A DNA stretch of 64,000 nt from Eriocheir sinensis (lineage: Eukaryota > Arthropoda > Malacostraca > Decapoda > Varunidae). The DNA lies in assembly GCF_024679095.1 (NCBI RefSeq), contig NC_066522.1, forward strand, positions 5,653,558 to 5,717,557, in the 5' to 3' direction. A program made the translations under genes and the position numbers. Under the pieces are notes generated by a model. It worked only from the letters and a program-made list of their open reading frames with translations. It did not search any database and was not told where the DNA came from. Numbering within the stretch: position 1 is the first letter of the stretch; every line of letters starts with the position of its first letter. Shown here piece after piece: positions 1-11,499 of this stretch.

Positions 1-364
1 GACTAAGATACTTCCTATACTAGACTACTCACCCACCCCGACACACATGGCTTCCCACACCAAGATGTTACAGCTTCAGAGGCTGCAGAACAAAGCGCTG
101 AGATTTGCCACCGGACAGAAATACCCGTACACGGAAAATACAGCAGCACAACACCGCAGACTCGGAGTACAACTAGTCAGCACAAGGCTACGGGAGGCCG
201 CCGGAAAGATATGGGAGAAACTAGACCAGCAAGAAGACGTGAACTACACCCACGTCAAGGAACCTGACAGCAGCACGAACTTGGTCCACCCCTGGTTTCC
301 GCGCAGCGTGAAGTCACTACGAGAACAACCGCCCACACATCACTTCACACAAGTGACGCCATAG
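1..364 (+). pseudogene. LINE reverse transcriptase C-terminal fragment
   Basis: A 105-codon frame ends with a stop before AT-rich sequence. Near its start it reads LQLQRLQNKALRFATGQ, which matches the segment after the RT domain of Jockey/RTE-type non-LTR retrotransposons, where a 'LQ.iQNkaLR' motif precedes a variable tail. No RT catalytic motif lies within the window, so this is either the 3' end of an element running off the left edge or a 5'-truncated copy, as is usual for LINEs. The open frame may continue upstream of the window; the ATG is not a meaningful start. The tail after the stop has CA-rich sequence and no poly(A). The family is inferred from a short motif only. Confidence 0.5.
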
Positions 365-554
365 CTTAGCTTAGCTCCCTATACACAAACAATTCAAACA
401 CACACACCCCCAGCACGCCGGGGGTATACAAATAAGGTGCCCGATAAACAATAACTACACCAGAACAATTAACGAACCTACACCATACAACTGTACACTC
501 CTACTGTATTTCCTATTCCCCACCTGCACCTTCACCACTAACCCACTTCCTCTT

Positions 555-1680
555 CGTACTATACCCTTGATAAAAAAAAAAAGATGGAGTGGAGAGAGAG
601 GCTGGGAGAGAAAATGAGGGGAGAAGGAAGGAGGGGAGGGAGGGAGGCAGCAAGGATGGAAGCAGGAAGACGAATGGGCGGGAGTACTTTGCCAACACCC
701 GCGGCTAAGGGACACACACCGCTTTCCAGTAAGAGGTGAAGGAAAAGACAAATGAGGCAGGTGCAGCAGCGGCCAGGTGTAAGGCGGACCCGATCACCGA
801 GGCGGGGAAGGGAAGGAGGGACAAGGAAGGAAAGGAAGAGGAGCACGAACGCCTGAAGGTGGAAGATAGGAAGGAAAAGGAGCATGAAAGACTGAAGGAG
901 AGAGTGAGGGGAAAAAAAGGGAAAGAAAGGAAGAGCAACACGAATGCCTGAAGGAGAGAAACCGTGTGGGTGTTGGGGTTGGAGGAAAAAAGGAAGAGGA
1001 GCACAAACATCTTGAGAAGGGAGAGGGGGCTGAAAAAGGAGGGGAAAAGTAAAGGGAGCACAAAGTCTTGAGGAGGGAGAGGAGTGTAAAGTGAGGAAAA
1101 GGAAGGGTCACAAATATCTTAAGGAGGCTGAGTTGAAAGAAACGAAAAAGAGAAAAAGGATGGACAGACATATGGAGGAAGGATTAAGAAAGACAGGAAA
1201 CGGTTCTTCTCTCCAAATGAAAGAGAGGGACGAAAGAATGAAGGATTAAGAGAAGGAAGGAGAAAGACAGAAGGAAGAAAAGAATTGTTGAAGGAAAGAA
1301 AGTTGGAAAATAGACAGGTGAGACGGAGGTGAAACGGAGGAAGGGGGGAGCAAGAAACGGATGGGTGAGACAGATAAGTCTGACGGAAGAGCGGAGAGAG
1401 GAGGAACAGGACGGTGGAGACGGAGGAAAAAACTGACGGAGAAAAGAAGAAAAGAAAAAAAACGGACAAGTGCAGCAGACGGAGAAAGAATTAATGGGTG
1501 AAAAAAGAGAGGATACAGAGGACAAGTCGGCCAGAGAAAGCAGTGGTGATGGAAAGAATGAAGACTTAGATGAGTGAGACGGAGAGAAGACTGACGAAGG
1601 GAAGATAGAAGATATTGATGAGTAAGGAGGAAAAATGACGAAAGGACGAAAAGAGAAATTAAATATATGACAGGTAGAAA
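555..1680. repeat. Polypurine (GGAAGGA-rich) low-complexity tract
   Basis: The plus strand is almost entirely A and G for about 1.1 kb, built of degenerate GGAAGGA, GAAGGAG and GAGAGG words. A loose longer unit containing 'CTGAAGG' or 'CTTGAGGA' followed by 'GGAG' recurs about every 50 bases between 850 and 1120, so the tract may be an old minisatellite. Open frames here give only Lys/Glu/Arg-rich or, on the other strand, Ser/Phe/Leu-rich products and are compositional. Confidence 0.7.
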
Positions 1681-1688
1681 AGGAGACG

Positions 1689-1795
<107 letters not shown>

Positions 1796-1862
1796 ATCTA
1801 TATGGAGGGCTGGAAGAAGTAAGAAGGCAGAGATCCTTTCAAGAATAGAAACAAACATCATG

Positions 1863-2206
1863 GTAGGCGCTGGCTGAGTGGTTAGCGTGGGAACCCCGCA
1901 TTCACCGCGTTCTGAACGACGCGGGTTCTAATCCGCCGCTACCACATTTAATTTTTCAGTCACCGCCGAGTGGCCGAAGACTACCCACATGCTGTCCTGA
2001 AGACCATCCATCACCCCGGACTCTAGAAAAAAACGTCCAAGTCATTTAAGAATGAGCTCAGAGGGGCAGCATAAGCCGAGAAAAGATGGCGCCAGTATAA
2101 ACACTTGCCTACACCAAGACGGGCTGGGGCCGACCACCAGGCCCCTCAAGAAAGCCTACTGATGCTACAGGCTTCGACGTAAAAAATAAATAAATAAATA
2201 AATAAA
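1863..2206 (+). mobile_element. tRNA-headed SINE, family 1 subfamily A
   Basis: The head GGCTGAGTGGTTAGCGTG resembles the A box of Leu/Ser-type tRNA genes, and GGGTTCTAATCC about 55 bases later resembles a B box, so an RNA polymerase III promoter is likely. The body continues past 'CGCTACCAC' through 'ATGAGCTC', 'AAACACTTGCC' and 'AAGAAAGCCTACTG', and ends in an (AAAT)n tail. The same order of blocks recurs in several other copies in this window. SINEs of this type have no coding capacity and rely on LINE proteins. No convincing target duplication was found. Confidence 0.8.
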
Positions 2207-2214
2207 GGAAAGAT

Positions 2215-2690
2215 ACAGTGAGCGCGGAAGTAAAACAGGAAGATGACGGGGAGAGGAAAAAGAAAACAAGGGAAGGAAGAGAGAGGTGGTGGTGCCCCCT
2301 TTCCCTTTTTTTTTTTTTCATTCATTCCCAACCGTATCACCTCATTCTTTTCTTTTTTTTTTGCCTAACCCCGCTTCTCCGTTCTCTCTAACCTCACCCC
2401 TCTTCCCCTACCCTTCCCTTCTACTCCCTCACCCCTCTTCCCCTCCCCTTCCCTTCTACTCCCTCACCCCTCTTCCTCTCCCCTTTCCATTCTCCCTAAT
2501 ACTGCATCATCATCATCCACCTTCCCCAACTGGCACCTCTTCCTGCCTCCCCCCTTTTTTTTCTCTCCCCTCATCTCTAAATCTGGATCATACTCGCCCC
2601 CCCTCTCCCTCCCACATCCCCGTCTCCATCCCTCATTCATCCTCGCGTTCTTCTTCCCCCTCGCCTCTCGCTACCCGGTAATTTCCTCCA
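2215..2690. repeat. Purine tract then polypyrimidine tract
   Basis: A short A/G-rich stretch gives way to a C/T-rich stretch with poly(T) runs and repeated 'CTCACCCCTCTTCC' words around 2390-2480. The frames read from it are Ser/Pro/Leu-rich and compositional. Confidence 0.6.
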
Positions 2691-3361
<671 letters not shown>

Positions 3362-3621
3362 TAGGGTCCTGATAAGTAAACTCTGGGAAACATGAGAATG
3401 AAATATGAGCAAGAAACTCGAGGAAGGGACGAGAAAGAGGAGGAGGAGAGCAAACACAAAATTATAAGGAAGTGTGTGTGGGCGGCGGCAACGACTGAGG
3501 GGGAGTGAGAGTGAAAGTTTGAGGGCGAGGCAAAGAATAGACCGAGAGTAATAGGTGCAAATTAAAGGGGGGCGGGGGAGGGAGAAGGGGAGGTGGTGCA
3601 GGAAGGGAAGATTGTGATGTA

Positions 3622-3781
<160 letters not shown>

Positions 3782-3961
3782 CAATAATTCGTGAAGTTGT
3801 TCCTTCCGCCACATGAAGCCACATACATTGATGCATGTGAAATATTATGAATCTAAATATTATTATCATTATTATAATCAACGAAAACGACAAGATAAAG
3901 CTGGAAGTGCTGGAGATGAGGATCCTGAAATGGAGGTGAAGAGTGTAGGTAAAGGTGAAGG

Positions 3962-4140
3962 GCCTGAGTTCGAATCCCGGGCCACGTAGCTGGTGTGCAG
4001 ATCACCCAGCTGTTAATTCTCCTTATCGGGATAGTCGATAAATGGGTACCTGGTTAAACCTGGGGAATGTAAACCGTGTTAAAGCGGATGATACACGGGC
4101 CCTGTGTCTTGAAGTAATGGGTGCTATATTAAGTCCAGGA
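3962..4140 (+). mobile_element. SINE family 2, 5'-truncated
   Basis: Begins near a B-box-like GAGTTCGAATCCC, then 'CACCCAGCTGTTAATTC', 'GTCGATAAATGGGTACCTGG' and 'GGGCCCTGTGTC'. The same blocks, in the same order, occur on the minus strand near 52.6-52.9 kb, so this is a dispersed repeat rather than unique sequence. The B box suggests a tRNA-derived SINE; the A box lies outside or has decayed. It abuts the 3' end of the Gypsy-type element. Confidence 0.65.
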
Positions 4141-4287
4141 ACAAGCAAACAATACGGCGGTGGGCCCCGAGCGTGTAACTGCCTGAGGGACGCCAGCCAG
4201 ACTGAGGACAACAGGGTTGCCACTTCAACTTGCCAGACGTACAAAGAATGGAGGTATAATATATGGTACAGTACATTATATATCCAC
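4141..4287 (-). mobile_element. Putative 3' LTR remnant of the Gypsy-type element
   Basis: Downstream of the pol stop on the minus strand there is a purine run (GGGGGAGGGAGG) that would serve as the polypurine tract, followed by TGTGGATATATAATG, a plausible LTR start. No matching 5' LTR was found upstream of gag, so the boundary is a guess and the LTR may be truncated by the adjoining SINE. Confidence 0.35.
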
Positions 4288-4887
4288 ACCTCCCTCCCCC
4301 CTCACGCTCGCAGCACTGTCTCGAGCGGAACTCTTTTCTCTGAGCCGATGGGAACGACGTGGGGTAACTGGGGGAGTAACTGAGCCGGACATACTTTTCT
4401 CGTCCGAACAAAGGACCACAGAGATATGGGGAAGAGGGTCGTCGCTGCGGGATGGCACTGGTCGCAAGAACCGGCGGTTGCGTCTCCAGACACGTCTGCT
4501 AGGGAAACGTACCTCGTAGTCCCTGTGTCTGCTGCGGCCCATGACCACGTCAATCTTGTCCCAGCGGAGAGACGTTGGGTCCTGGATACGGACTGTGGCC
4601 CCGATACTCAGCTTGGGGAGGGGTCGGGCGTGTTGGTCATAGCGAGCCTGCACATGGGCAGCTCGGGCGGCAGCGCGACGGTCGCAGTCCTCCGTCTTGA
4701 CCTGCCAGTCCGCGGAGAAGGATTCCGGGTGGGCAGGGACGCAGGAGCATAGAGGGCGGCCATACAGGTGTTGCGCTGGGGGTCGTCCTGTGAAGTTGGG
4801 AGTGTTGGGTAGCTCCAGGAGGCCTCTGGCGAACTCTTCTGTGTCAGTGTTGCCGGAAGGGGCTGTCTTCATTATGAGGTGCTTCAC
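4276..4887 (-). pseudogene. Gypsy-type integrase C-terminal region
   Basis: A 203-codon frame starts just after the third catalytic position of the integrase core. In an adjacent frame the DNA encodes EAAVKSVKHLIMKTA, which holds the conserved Glu of the DDE triad. The C-terminal part reads IGATVRIQDPTSLRWDK and later RNRRFLRPV, the beta-rich C-terminal domain seen at the end of many Ty3/Gypsy pol proteins. It ends in a short Gly/Val tail before the purine run. It is frame-shifted relative to the upstream integrase segment, so no continuous pol protein is possible. Confidence 0.75.
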
Positions 4888-5793
4888 TGACTTGACAGCC
4901 GCCTCGGGGGTAGTGCGGCGAGGTCACTACGTGGTGGACACCCCAGCGCTCCATGAAGTTCTTGAAGGCGGCGCTGGCGAACTGGGGCCCGCCATCAGTA
5001 CGTAGACGGAGGGGAACACCCACTTCCCGGAAGTAACGGCAGAACATCTGGATGGTGCGCTGCGGAGACAGACTCAAAGGGCCTGGAGGGGTTGTCGTCA
5101 CATATCGAGGGTTCCTGTTGTTGGCTCGGCTGTAGCACTTGACATGGCTCGCAGGCACGAACAGTACTTGCGATGTCAGAGTCAATGGCAGGCAAGAAAA
5201 CAGTCTGCCCCGCCCGGCGGCGAGTGGCTTCCACACCCCGATGGCTGTCGTGGAGACGTGCGAGGGTGCGAGGAGAGCAGCAGGAACCACAATCCTCTGG
5301 CCATACAGGACCAGCACCTCGTCCGCGTAGAGGTGATCGCGGAGTTTCCAGTAGGGGAGTAGTGGGCTGAGTAACTCGTACTGGTTGGACGGGAATCCGG
5401 ACGTCACGCAGGCAGTGAGGCGGGCGTACGACGGGTCTGCGCTCGCTGCGTCTCGGAATTCCTGTAGAATCCTATTGGTGTCGTGATGTGGTGCGTCTCG
5501 ATCGGGGCGTTCGGTGTTGGCAGCTATGACGTGCCGTAGGTGGGCGGTGGCGTCGGTGCACGCCATCTGGTCCTCGGGTGTGGGGCGGCTGACTGGGGCT
5601 CTGGACAGAGCGTCCGGGATGCATAGCAGCTTCCCAGCCCGCCACACGGCCGTGAAGAGGTAGGGCGAGATTTTCTCCTTGACACGTTGGAGGCGGGGAT
5701 TCTCGACCGCGTCCAAAGTGTACGCGTTCAGGATTGGGACCAGTGGCCGGTGGTCCGTCATCAGCATGAAGTGTAGTAGGCCGATAAGGTGGA
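4844..5793 (-). pseudogene. Gypsy-type RNase H end and integrase core, defective
   Basis: Reading on the minus strand, 'LIGLLHFMLMTDHRPL' and 'LCIPDALSRAP' are the end of RNase H and its junction to integrase. The integrase zinc-binding motif follows: His residues near 5250, then CEPCQVLQPSQQQ in another frame. After 'PFESVSA' the sequence jumps to 'FCRYFREVGVPLRLRTDGGP'. The stretch that normally carries the first catalytic Asp is missing, while the second Asp (RTDGG) remains. At least two frame shifts are needed to follow the protein. The integrase cannot be active. Confidence 0.8.
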
Positions 5794-6222
5794 CCCTACA
5801 CTAGTGTCCACTATAACAGGGTTTTAGCAGCCCCTTCACTCGTAGTTGCCAGATAGTAGGTGACTGAGTTGCCTAGTATCGGAATGGAGGATCGGCTTGT
5901 TGAATATAGTAATTGTAACGACAGTGTTATGAATGTCAAAAAGAAATATTTAGAAACTGTGACAAATCAAACTAATAGGAGTACCCAGTAACGACTGTCA
6001 ATGTATTAATATATTTTTTGGTGTGAATATTTCTCCCTCTCCTTATACTATATCCCCTTCGTGTCGCGGTGTGAATATGATTGGAGGGGTTGCCTGTTCG
6101 GTCAGCGTTCTTTTTATACCCTGTGCTACGTCACGCGGTCTAGGGGAGGAGCCTCGGGAGGATGCGCGGAATGGGACGAATTTTGAGCCGACCATGGGTT
6201 GACCTCCCTTTCTTTAGATCTT
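5794..6222. mobile_element. Foreign insert within RNase H, LTR-like
   Basis: RNase H homology stops at 'PLVQY' on one side and resumes at 'LIGLLHF' on the other, with about 430 bp of unrelated sequence replacing roughly 30 codons. On the minus strand the insert has a TATA-like GGGTATAAAAAG near 6120 and no coding frame. A short inverted repeat, GTGGAC...GTCCAC, lies at its left edge. This is consistent with a solo LTR or a MITE, but clean termini and a target duplication were not identified. Confidence 0.4.
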
Positions 6223-6600
6223 GTACTGGACTAGGGGCGTTCGTCCCTGGCCGTGGTCTTGGAGGAGGGCGTACTCGAACCCGAGAAGGCGGGAGGCATC
6301 CGTCTGGAGGATGACTGATAGCGCCGGGTCGAAGTGGGCCAGGACCAGCGGCTGACGCTGACGCGGTTGAAGGCTTCATCGTGGTCCGCGGTCCAAGTAA
6401 ACGTCCGTTTCGGATTCATAAGGGGACGAACAGGCTGGGCTGCGGCTGCTATGTCCGGGGTGAACTCTGAAAACTGGTTAACCAGGCCCATGAAAGAACG
6501 GAGGTCAGTTAGGTTCGCGGGTGTCGGGAAGTCCCGGATGGCACTGACTCGGTCTTCGCCTGCAGAGATGCCAGTAGCGGAGAGGTCGTAGCCACAGAAT
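6223..6600 (-). pseudogene. Gypsy-type connection and RNase H start
   Basis: Minus-strand frames give FMGLVNQFSEFTPDIA and 'PLMNPKRTFTWTADHDEAFN', the usual link between RT and RNase H in Ty3/Gypsy pol, followed in another frame by FDPALSVILQTDASRLLGF, which contains the first RNase H catalytic Asp (QTDAS). One frame shift separates the two parts. Homology ends at the foreign insert. Confidence 0.75.
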
Positions 6601-7130
6601 CAGACCCTAGGCTCGGCGACTGCGAACTTATCCTTGTTGAGGGTGATTCCGTGCTCGCGGCATCTGATCAGCATCTGACGAATCCTTTGGACGTGTGTGG
6701 GTAGATCGTCATCGAAGAACAGAATGTCGTCGACCACCCTGACGCAATTCGCCATCCCCTGGAGTGCCATGTCACCGCGGAGGCAGTAGGCGTCGCCGGT
6801 AGCCGCGAAGCCGATGGGTCCTTTGCAGTGCCTAAATCGGCCAAACGGGGTAATGAACGTCGTGAGGTGCCGATCCTCCTCGTCAAGCTCCATCTGCCAA
6901 TACCCGCTGTTGTGAAGTAACGAGCTGACGGGTTGACCCTGCGGACGGCGGCGAAAGGCGTTGGTGCTGGGTAAGCCGGGCGGGAAACTTGACTGTTAAG
7001 CTTCGTGAGGTCCACCGTGATGCGAACTCCCTTGTCCTTGGCAACGACGACCAATGGGTGGCACAAGGCAGATGGCTCGTTGCTGGCAAGCTCAATTATC
7101 CCCTGACGCGCCATAGATTCCAGCTCGTCC
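6600..7130 (-). pseudogene. Gypsy-type reverse transcriptase, defective
   Basis: Minus-strand frames contain MARQGIIELASNEPS and 'PLVVVAKDKGVRITVDL', the fingers region, then YFTTA, then in a new frame GYWQMELDEEDRHLTTFITP and 'VVDDILFF', the catalytic double-Asp motif with Tyr replaced by Val. Between FTT and GYWQ a few codons carrying the motif A Asp have been lost, which also causes the frame shift. An enzyme without that residue would be inactive. The rest of RT continues to KDKFAVAEPRV before a stop. Confidence 0.8.
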
Positions 7131-7516
7131 TTGACTTACTGCTGGAATGCAAAGGAGATCTGTCGTGGTGTGTGAATGACGAACGGTACAGCGCCCTCCT
7201 TCAGGTGGATCTTCATGTGTTGGGCGACCATGGGCTTCACGGGAGCCTTCTTCAGATCCACCTTGGAGAGCAGCACGTCCTAGAACTCACGAAGAAAGTA
7301 ATCCTTCGCAGCCGGTGGGGACGTGGTGGCAGGGAGGGGCAGTTCGCTACACCGGTTAATATGTTTGACCTTGATAATTGGCTTCGGGAACTCCGGTGAG
7401 ATGATGGCCAGTTTCATGCAGTGGCCATAAGAGAGGATTGGGGTCTGGACGCTTTCGTGTACTTGAATCTGGGCGACACAAGACCTCTGCCCGAGCTGTA
7501 AAGTAGCTTGGTATCA

Positions 7517-8572
7517 TCACAGGGCAGGTGCCATCTCTGAACCGTCCGCCATCGACGTGAGCACGGGAGGGAGAGGTTGTAGTCTGCTCCTGGGGATCTG
7601 TAGCATGCCGAGGTGTCGCTGGCCGATAACGGTGACGTCCGCGCCGGTGTCTGGCAGCATCTGGAGGTGTGAGGTAGATCCTTCGTGCGTCAGGTAAATA
7701 CACAAGGGCTTGGGAGTTATGGTGTTAGACGCTGGACCGTGAGTCACACGGCGGCAGGAGCTTGACTTCTGTGCGGGAGGGTGTGAACTGTCCTGGCCGT
7801 GATCCGTCTTCTTCGCTCGGCAGCACTTGTCGTAATGTCCTGCCTTCTTGCATACTCGGCACTGGACTTCCTTGGCAGGGCACTTGGCAGTCTTTGCCCA
7901 ATGGCCCTTGCGGCCGCAGTTGTTGCAGGTGCCGTCGGCGGCAGGGGACCGACAAGGCACGTGCCGGCAGGAGCAACACTGACAGGGTTCGGTCGACTCA
8001 ACGGCCTGGGCCATCCCTCGTTGTCCTGGAGGCCCTTGCTGAAGTGAGGGGGCGGCCTTGTCGCGTCGTTTGTCCTTCTTGTAGGCGGAGATGGTGCACA
8101 GCTTACTTGGCGACGTTTGGAAGGTGGATGCTGTGTTCCGGGCAGCTTCATATGAGCGGCAGAAGGTAGCCACGTCCCAGAGAAGTGCCCCTGTGTCCAT
8201 AGAGATGAGGCGTTGCACTAGCTCCTCCTCTCTGATGCCCATGAGCAAATCCATCTTCAGTTGAGTCTCAGCGCAAGTCACTGGATCGCCTGAGCAAAGG
8301 TCGACCTCTTCAGCGAGGTTCTTCAGGCGGACATAGAAGTCAGAAGGACTCGACGGCCGCCTGCTTGCAACACAGGAGTTACGGCGGCGTAGAGCCTCGT
8401 TGCGTTGACTCTTGAAGTGGGACTGCAACACGTCGAGGACCTCTCCCACCTCTAACTGAGTGTTAGGTGCGATCCCGAGGATGTGTTCTAGAGTCCTTTG
8501 GACCTCCAGGGAAACGGACATCCGTAGCTGGATCAGTTGCTTTTCCCTGGGGAGTCGCTGCAGGTCGATCAT
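7517..8572 (-). pseudogene. Gypsy-type Gag, zinc knuckles and protease
   Basis: A 351-codon frame. Residues 1-150 look like a capsid domain (QLRMSVSLEVQRTLEHILG; FYVRLKNLAEEVDLC). Around residue 215 are two zinc knuckles. The second, CRVCKKAGHYDKCC, fits CX2CX4HX4C. The first, CNNCGRKGHWAKTAKC, has two extra residues before the last Cys. The protease motif LPDTGADVTVIG follows near residue 315, so Gag and protease share a frame, as in several Ty3/Gypsy lineages. The protease is cut short by a frame shift, and the linker to RT (7130-7517) is frame-shifted and degenerate. Confidence 0.85.
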
Positions 8573-8662
8573 AACTGAAAAATCTTGCCACCGGCGACGC
8601 CATTGCCTGAACGTCTGGTAGGTGGCGTCGGTTTGCAGGATGGGCGGACTTGCAATGTGACA

Positions 8663-9277
8663 TTACAGACTCTGAGCCACAGGTTCATCCGTGAGGGGCC
8701 CGGCGGTAGGCGTAGGAGTCGTAGTCATAATGACATGTGGTGTAGCGGCAGTAATGGCAACCGTGGCGGCAGCTGCAGTAGTGATTGTACCGGCAGCTGC
8801 GGCAGTGGGTAGAGTTGCGAATGTAGCGGCCGCTGTGACGGCAGCTGCGATGACAGATGTCGTAGTGACTGTAGCAACAGCTGTCACAGCAGGTGGGACG
8901 GCGACTGTAACAGCAGCTGTCACGTCGGGCAGGGTAGTGACTGCAGTAGCAGCTGTCATGGCAGGTGGGGTCGGCGCGAGAGCGGTGACTGCAGGGTGAT
9001 AGGCTGGGGCGAGAGGGCTGAGTGTTGGTAAGGGGTCAGATGAGTAGGTAGGGGACGACAGGTGTTGAGCGGGCATTGCCTGAGCCGAGAACATCTGTAG
9101 CAACGCCATGAAACGCTCTTTGTCTTTCCTGCGTTTCGTTTCCTCTGCTTCCCTTCTTGACTCCTCCGCTTGTCGCCTTTCCACTTCTTCTTGTCGTCGT
9201 CGCAAGTCCTCCTCTCTCCGTCTGTGTTCGTCCTCTTGCCTTCTACGCAGGTCAGCAGACAGACGAGACTCCTTCAA
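8663..9277 (-). pseudogene. Coiled-coil and Ala/Thr/Val-rich N-terminal region upstream of Gag
   Basis: A 204-codon frame opens with a strongly charged coiled coil (RRQEDEHRRREEDLRRRQEE, about residues 10-60). A region of almost only Ala, Thr, Val and Pro follows, encoded by a decayed minisatellite of GCAGCTGT-like words (8690-9000). It lies directly before Gag on the same strand with a frame break of about 90 bp, so it is probably the N-terminal part of the element's Gag. No 5' LTR or primer-binding site was recognised up to 9530. Confidence 0.5.
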
Positions 9278-9530
9278 GTACTTGATAAGTTGTAGAACAT
9301 CGTCGTACCGTGCACGAGGAGGCGGGTGGGGTTGAGGCAGGAGGAGTGGGGAAGGTGGGGGATGAGTGTCGGTGGCCCAACGGTGAGGCCGCCCCGGGCC
9401 CCGCGGGAACTGCCAAGGTCGTGTGATGACTCAATGGCCCCCTGCGTATATCCATAACTCCGTATATCCATTAACTCCGACGTCCGTGAGTGAGGCGATA
9501 AACAACAACAAAAACAACCATTTACACAGG

Positions 9531-9532
<2 letters not shown>

Positions 9533-9577
<45 letters not shown>

Positions 9578-9641
9578 ATTTAGGGAGGGCAGATATTTTT
9601 TATAATCTTCCTACCCCTCATTAACTCTACTGACACTCACT

Positions 9642-9716
<75 letters not shown>
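9533..9716. repeat. (AC)n, then compound (CT)n-(CA)n microsatellites
   Basis: A 42-bp AC array at 9533-9574. After 68 bp of unique sequence there is a CT array (9643-9675) running directly into CA (to 9716). Confidence 0.97.
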
Positions 9717-9719
<3 letters not shown>

Positions 9720-10880
9720 CATTACGCACATAACTCTGTGTGTACCACCCCTGTAAATCCTACAAAACGAAACACTGATGGTCACGGATGTCTGATAAAA
9801 GGAAAAGACAGGCAAATACAGGCTGACAGTGGCTGAGGAGCATGATTTCCGTCCTTTTTAATTAAGTCCCCAGGTTGACAAAATGCCTGAATGTGCATGA
9901 CTTTATGCATGAGATGAGATGTTTCATTACACATTCCTGTATACATGCGCCCTATCTTATATCACGTTTTGCAGACGTAAAGCAGTCCAATAAAACTGAG
10001 TTGTACAAGGATACAGTCCACCTGAACTTTCCAAGCCCATTCATGCCGGCACAAAGTGTTTCGGTCACCTTATATTTTGAAAAGAACAGTGAAATTATCG
10101 TTCAGAGCAGAGTGACGAGGGGAAGCCGGCGTGATAGCGTTACTCTATTAAAGCAATTCATTGCGGCGAGCTCATGGAACACTTAAAAAGTCAGAAAGGA
10201 TTTACGGATATTGGAGCAATTTTTAAGGTTTTCGTTGCATTGGACTGCGCGCCAGAAGAACAAGGAGCCTCAGGTGGCCCCGGGTATATATTGGTCCCGC
10301 AAAACAATTCTGCGCCAGGTTTGTCCTCACGGGAACGCCTGCGGCTGTGCGGAGGACAAAATGAATCCTTGACAGAAATGGAATGAGTCCTCTCGCTGAA
10401 ACGTGAAGACAGAATTGTGGGATCTCGATCGTGGAAGCCATCAGTCATTAAGTAGGAATTTATTCCCTTATTCTTTCTGACTCATTCACGCTCCGTTTCT
10501 CGTTAGCCCTCCGTTTCACTACACTCTACCTTTCTTCCCGCTCACTCTCCACTATTCCGTCCTCTCTTCTTAAGCAGCCGAGGATCAGATCGGCTCAGCG
10601 ACTTCCATTATCGCCAGCTCGGGCAAAAAATCCCTAACCGCTTCACAAATTTTACATCATTCTTCATTTAACTTTCATGTCCTATATTTTTCTTTTATGT
10701 TAATACTGTCCTTTTCCTTCCCAACTCTAACGTAAAGTTCTCTTGGCTAAAAATAGGATAAAAAGTATTTTGAGGGTGTTCCTTACATTAGGGAACTGGT
10801 TCCAACCGTAGAAGTAGAAACAAAGTAGTCTCGGCCCATTATAGCCTATATACCCCAGGACCCATGAAGACTGCTATTAA
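9717..10880. other. Unassigned sequence
   Basis: Contains a 103-codon plus-strand frame from 9875 with no recognised motif, and mixed-composition sequence around 10200-10450. No repeat, RNA or domain is identified. Confidence 0.4.
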
Positions 10881-10889
10881 GATGTCTAC

Positions 10890-11300
10890 GGCCAAAATAT
10901 CCTTTTAGATTTTGGGTAGAATTCGGCGACAGTCGGCAAGTCTGTCGCCAAGACAGTCACAAAGACCGTCGGGAAGACCGTCGGACAATTCCTAGGCAAG
11001 TGTCGGCCAACCAGTTGACAGACAATCTGCAAGATTGTCATCAAAACCGTCTGCGACTGTCGGCCAATCGGTCGGCAAAAAATGACCGTTGAGACTCGTC
11101 TCGAGACTAGCTGCCAGCATGTCTGCGACATGCTGGCAGCTAGTTGGTCGAATGTCCCAGACAGTCGGAAATCATGGTAGCCGACACCAAGACGCCAAAA
11201 ATATATCCACCCATTCTTGGAGCGTGGGAGCCGACTTGTCAGATCCAAAATTCGCTGGGTTGTCGTGGCCCAGAGTCGGCACAGTGTGAACGGGGCTTTA
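10890..11300. repeat. Degenerate GTCGGC/GTCGCC-rich block with palindrome
   Basis: Variants of 'GACAGTCGGCAAG' and 'ACCGTCGG' recur at irregular 10-30 bp spacing from 10928 to 11080 and again after 11150, with a perfect inverted repeat in the middle. The right edge reads 'CAGTGTGAACGGGGC', reminiscent of a DNA-transposon terminus, but no matching left terminus was found. Possibly an old foldback or MITE-type element. Confidence 0.45.
11106..11144. repeat. Perfect palindrome, 18-bp arms, 3-nt loop
   Basis: ACTAGCTGCCAGCATGTC, loop TGC, then its exact reverse complement. It would form a stable cruciform or hairpin. Confidence 0.97.
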
Positions 11301-11364
11301 CTCGCACTTCCATCCTCCCTCTTATCCTCTTCTTTATCGTCATTGTCATCACTATCGTCATTTA

Positions 11365-11487
11365 GGCAACTCGGCGGTGGTTGAAAAATTGCCAACTTGT
11401 TTATAGCGGCGGGTAGGAGGCGAATTTACGTCTCTCTGGACGCGGCACCCGCACGCTGACCACTCAGGCACCGCATTCCCATAGCGG
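11365..11487 (-). mobile_element. tRNA-headed SINE family 1, head fragment
   Basis: On the minus strand, GCGGTGCCTGAGTGGTCAGC matches the family 1 A-box region, followed by 'GTGCGGGT', a decayed B box (AAATTCGCCTCC), 'CCGCCGCT' and 'TTCAACCACCGCCGAGT'. The 3' body is absent, so the copy is 3'-truncated or was cut by later rearrangement. Confidence 0.65.
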
Positions 11488-11499
11488 TAATTTGAGGAT

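Noticed and set aside
8691..8999. Plus-strand Ala/Val-rich protein
   Set aside because: It is the antisense shadow of the Gag-upstream region of the minus-strand element.
4276..9277. Infectious or enveloped endogenous retrovirus
   Set aside because: There is no envelope frame. The domain order and protein motifs fit an ordinary Ty3/Gypsy retrotransposon, and the copy is multiply broken.
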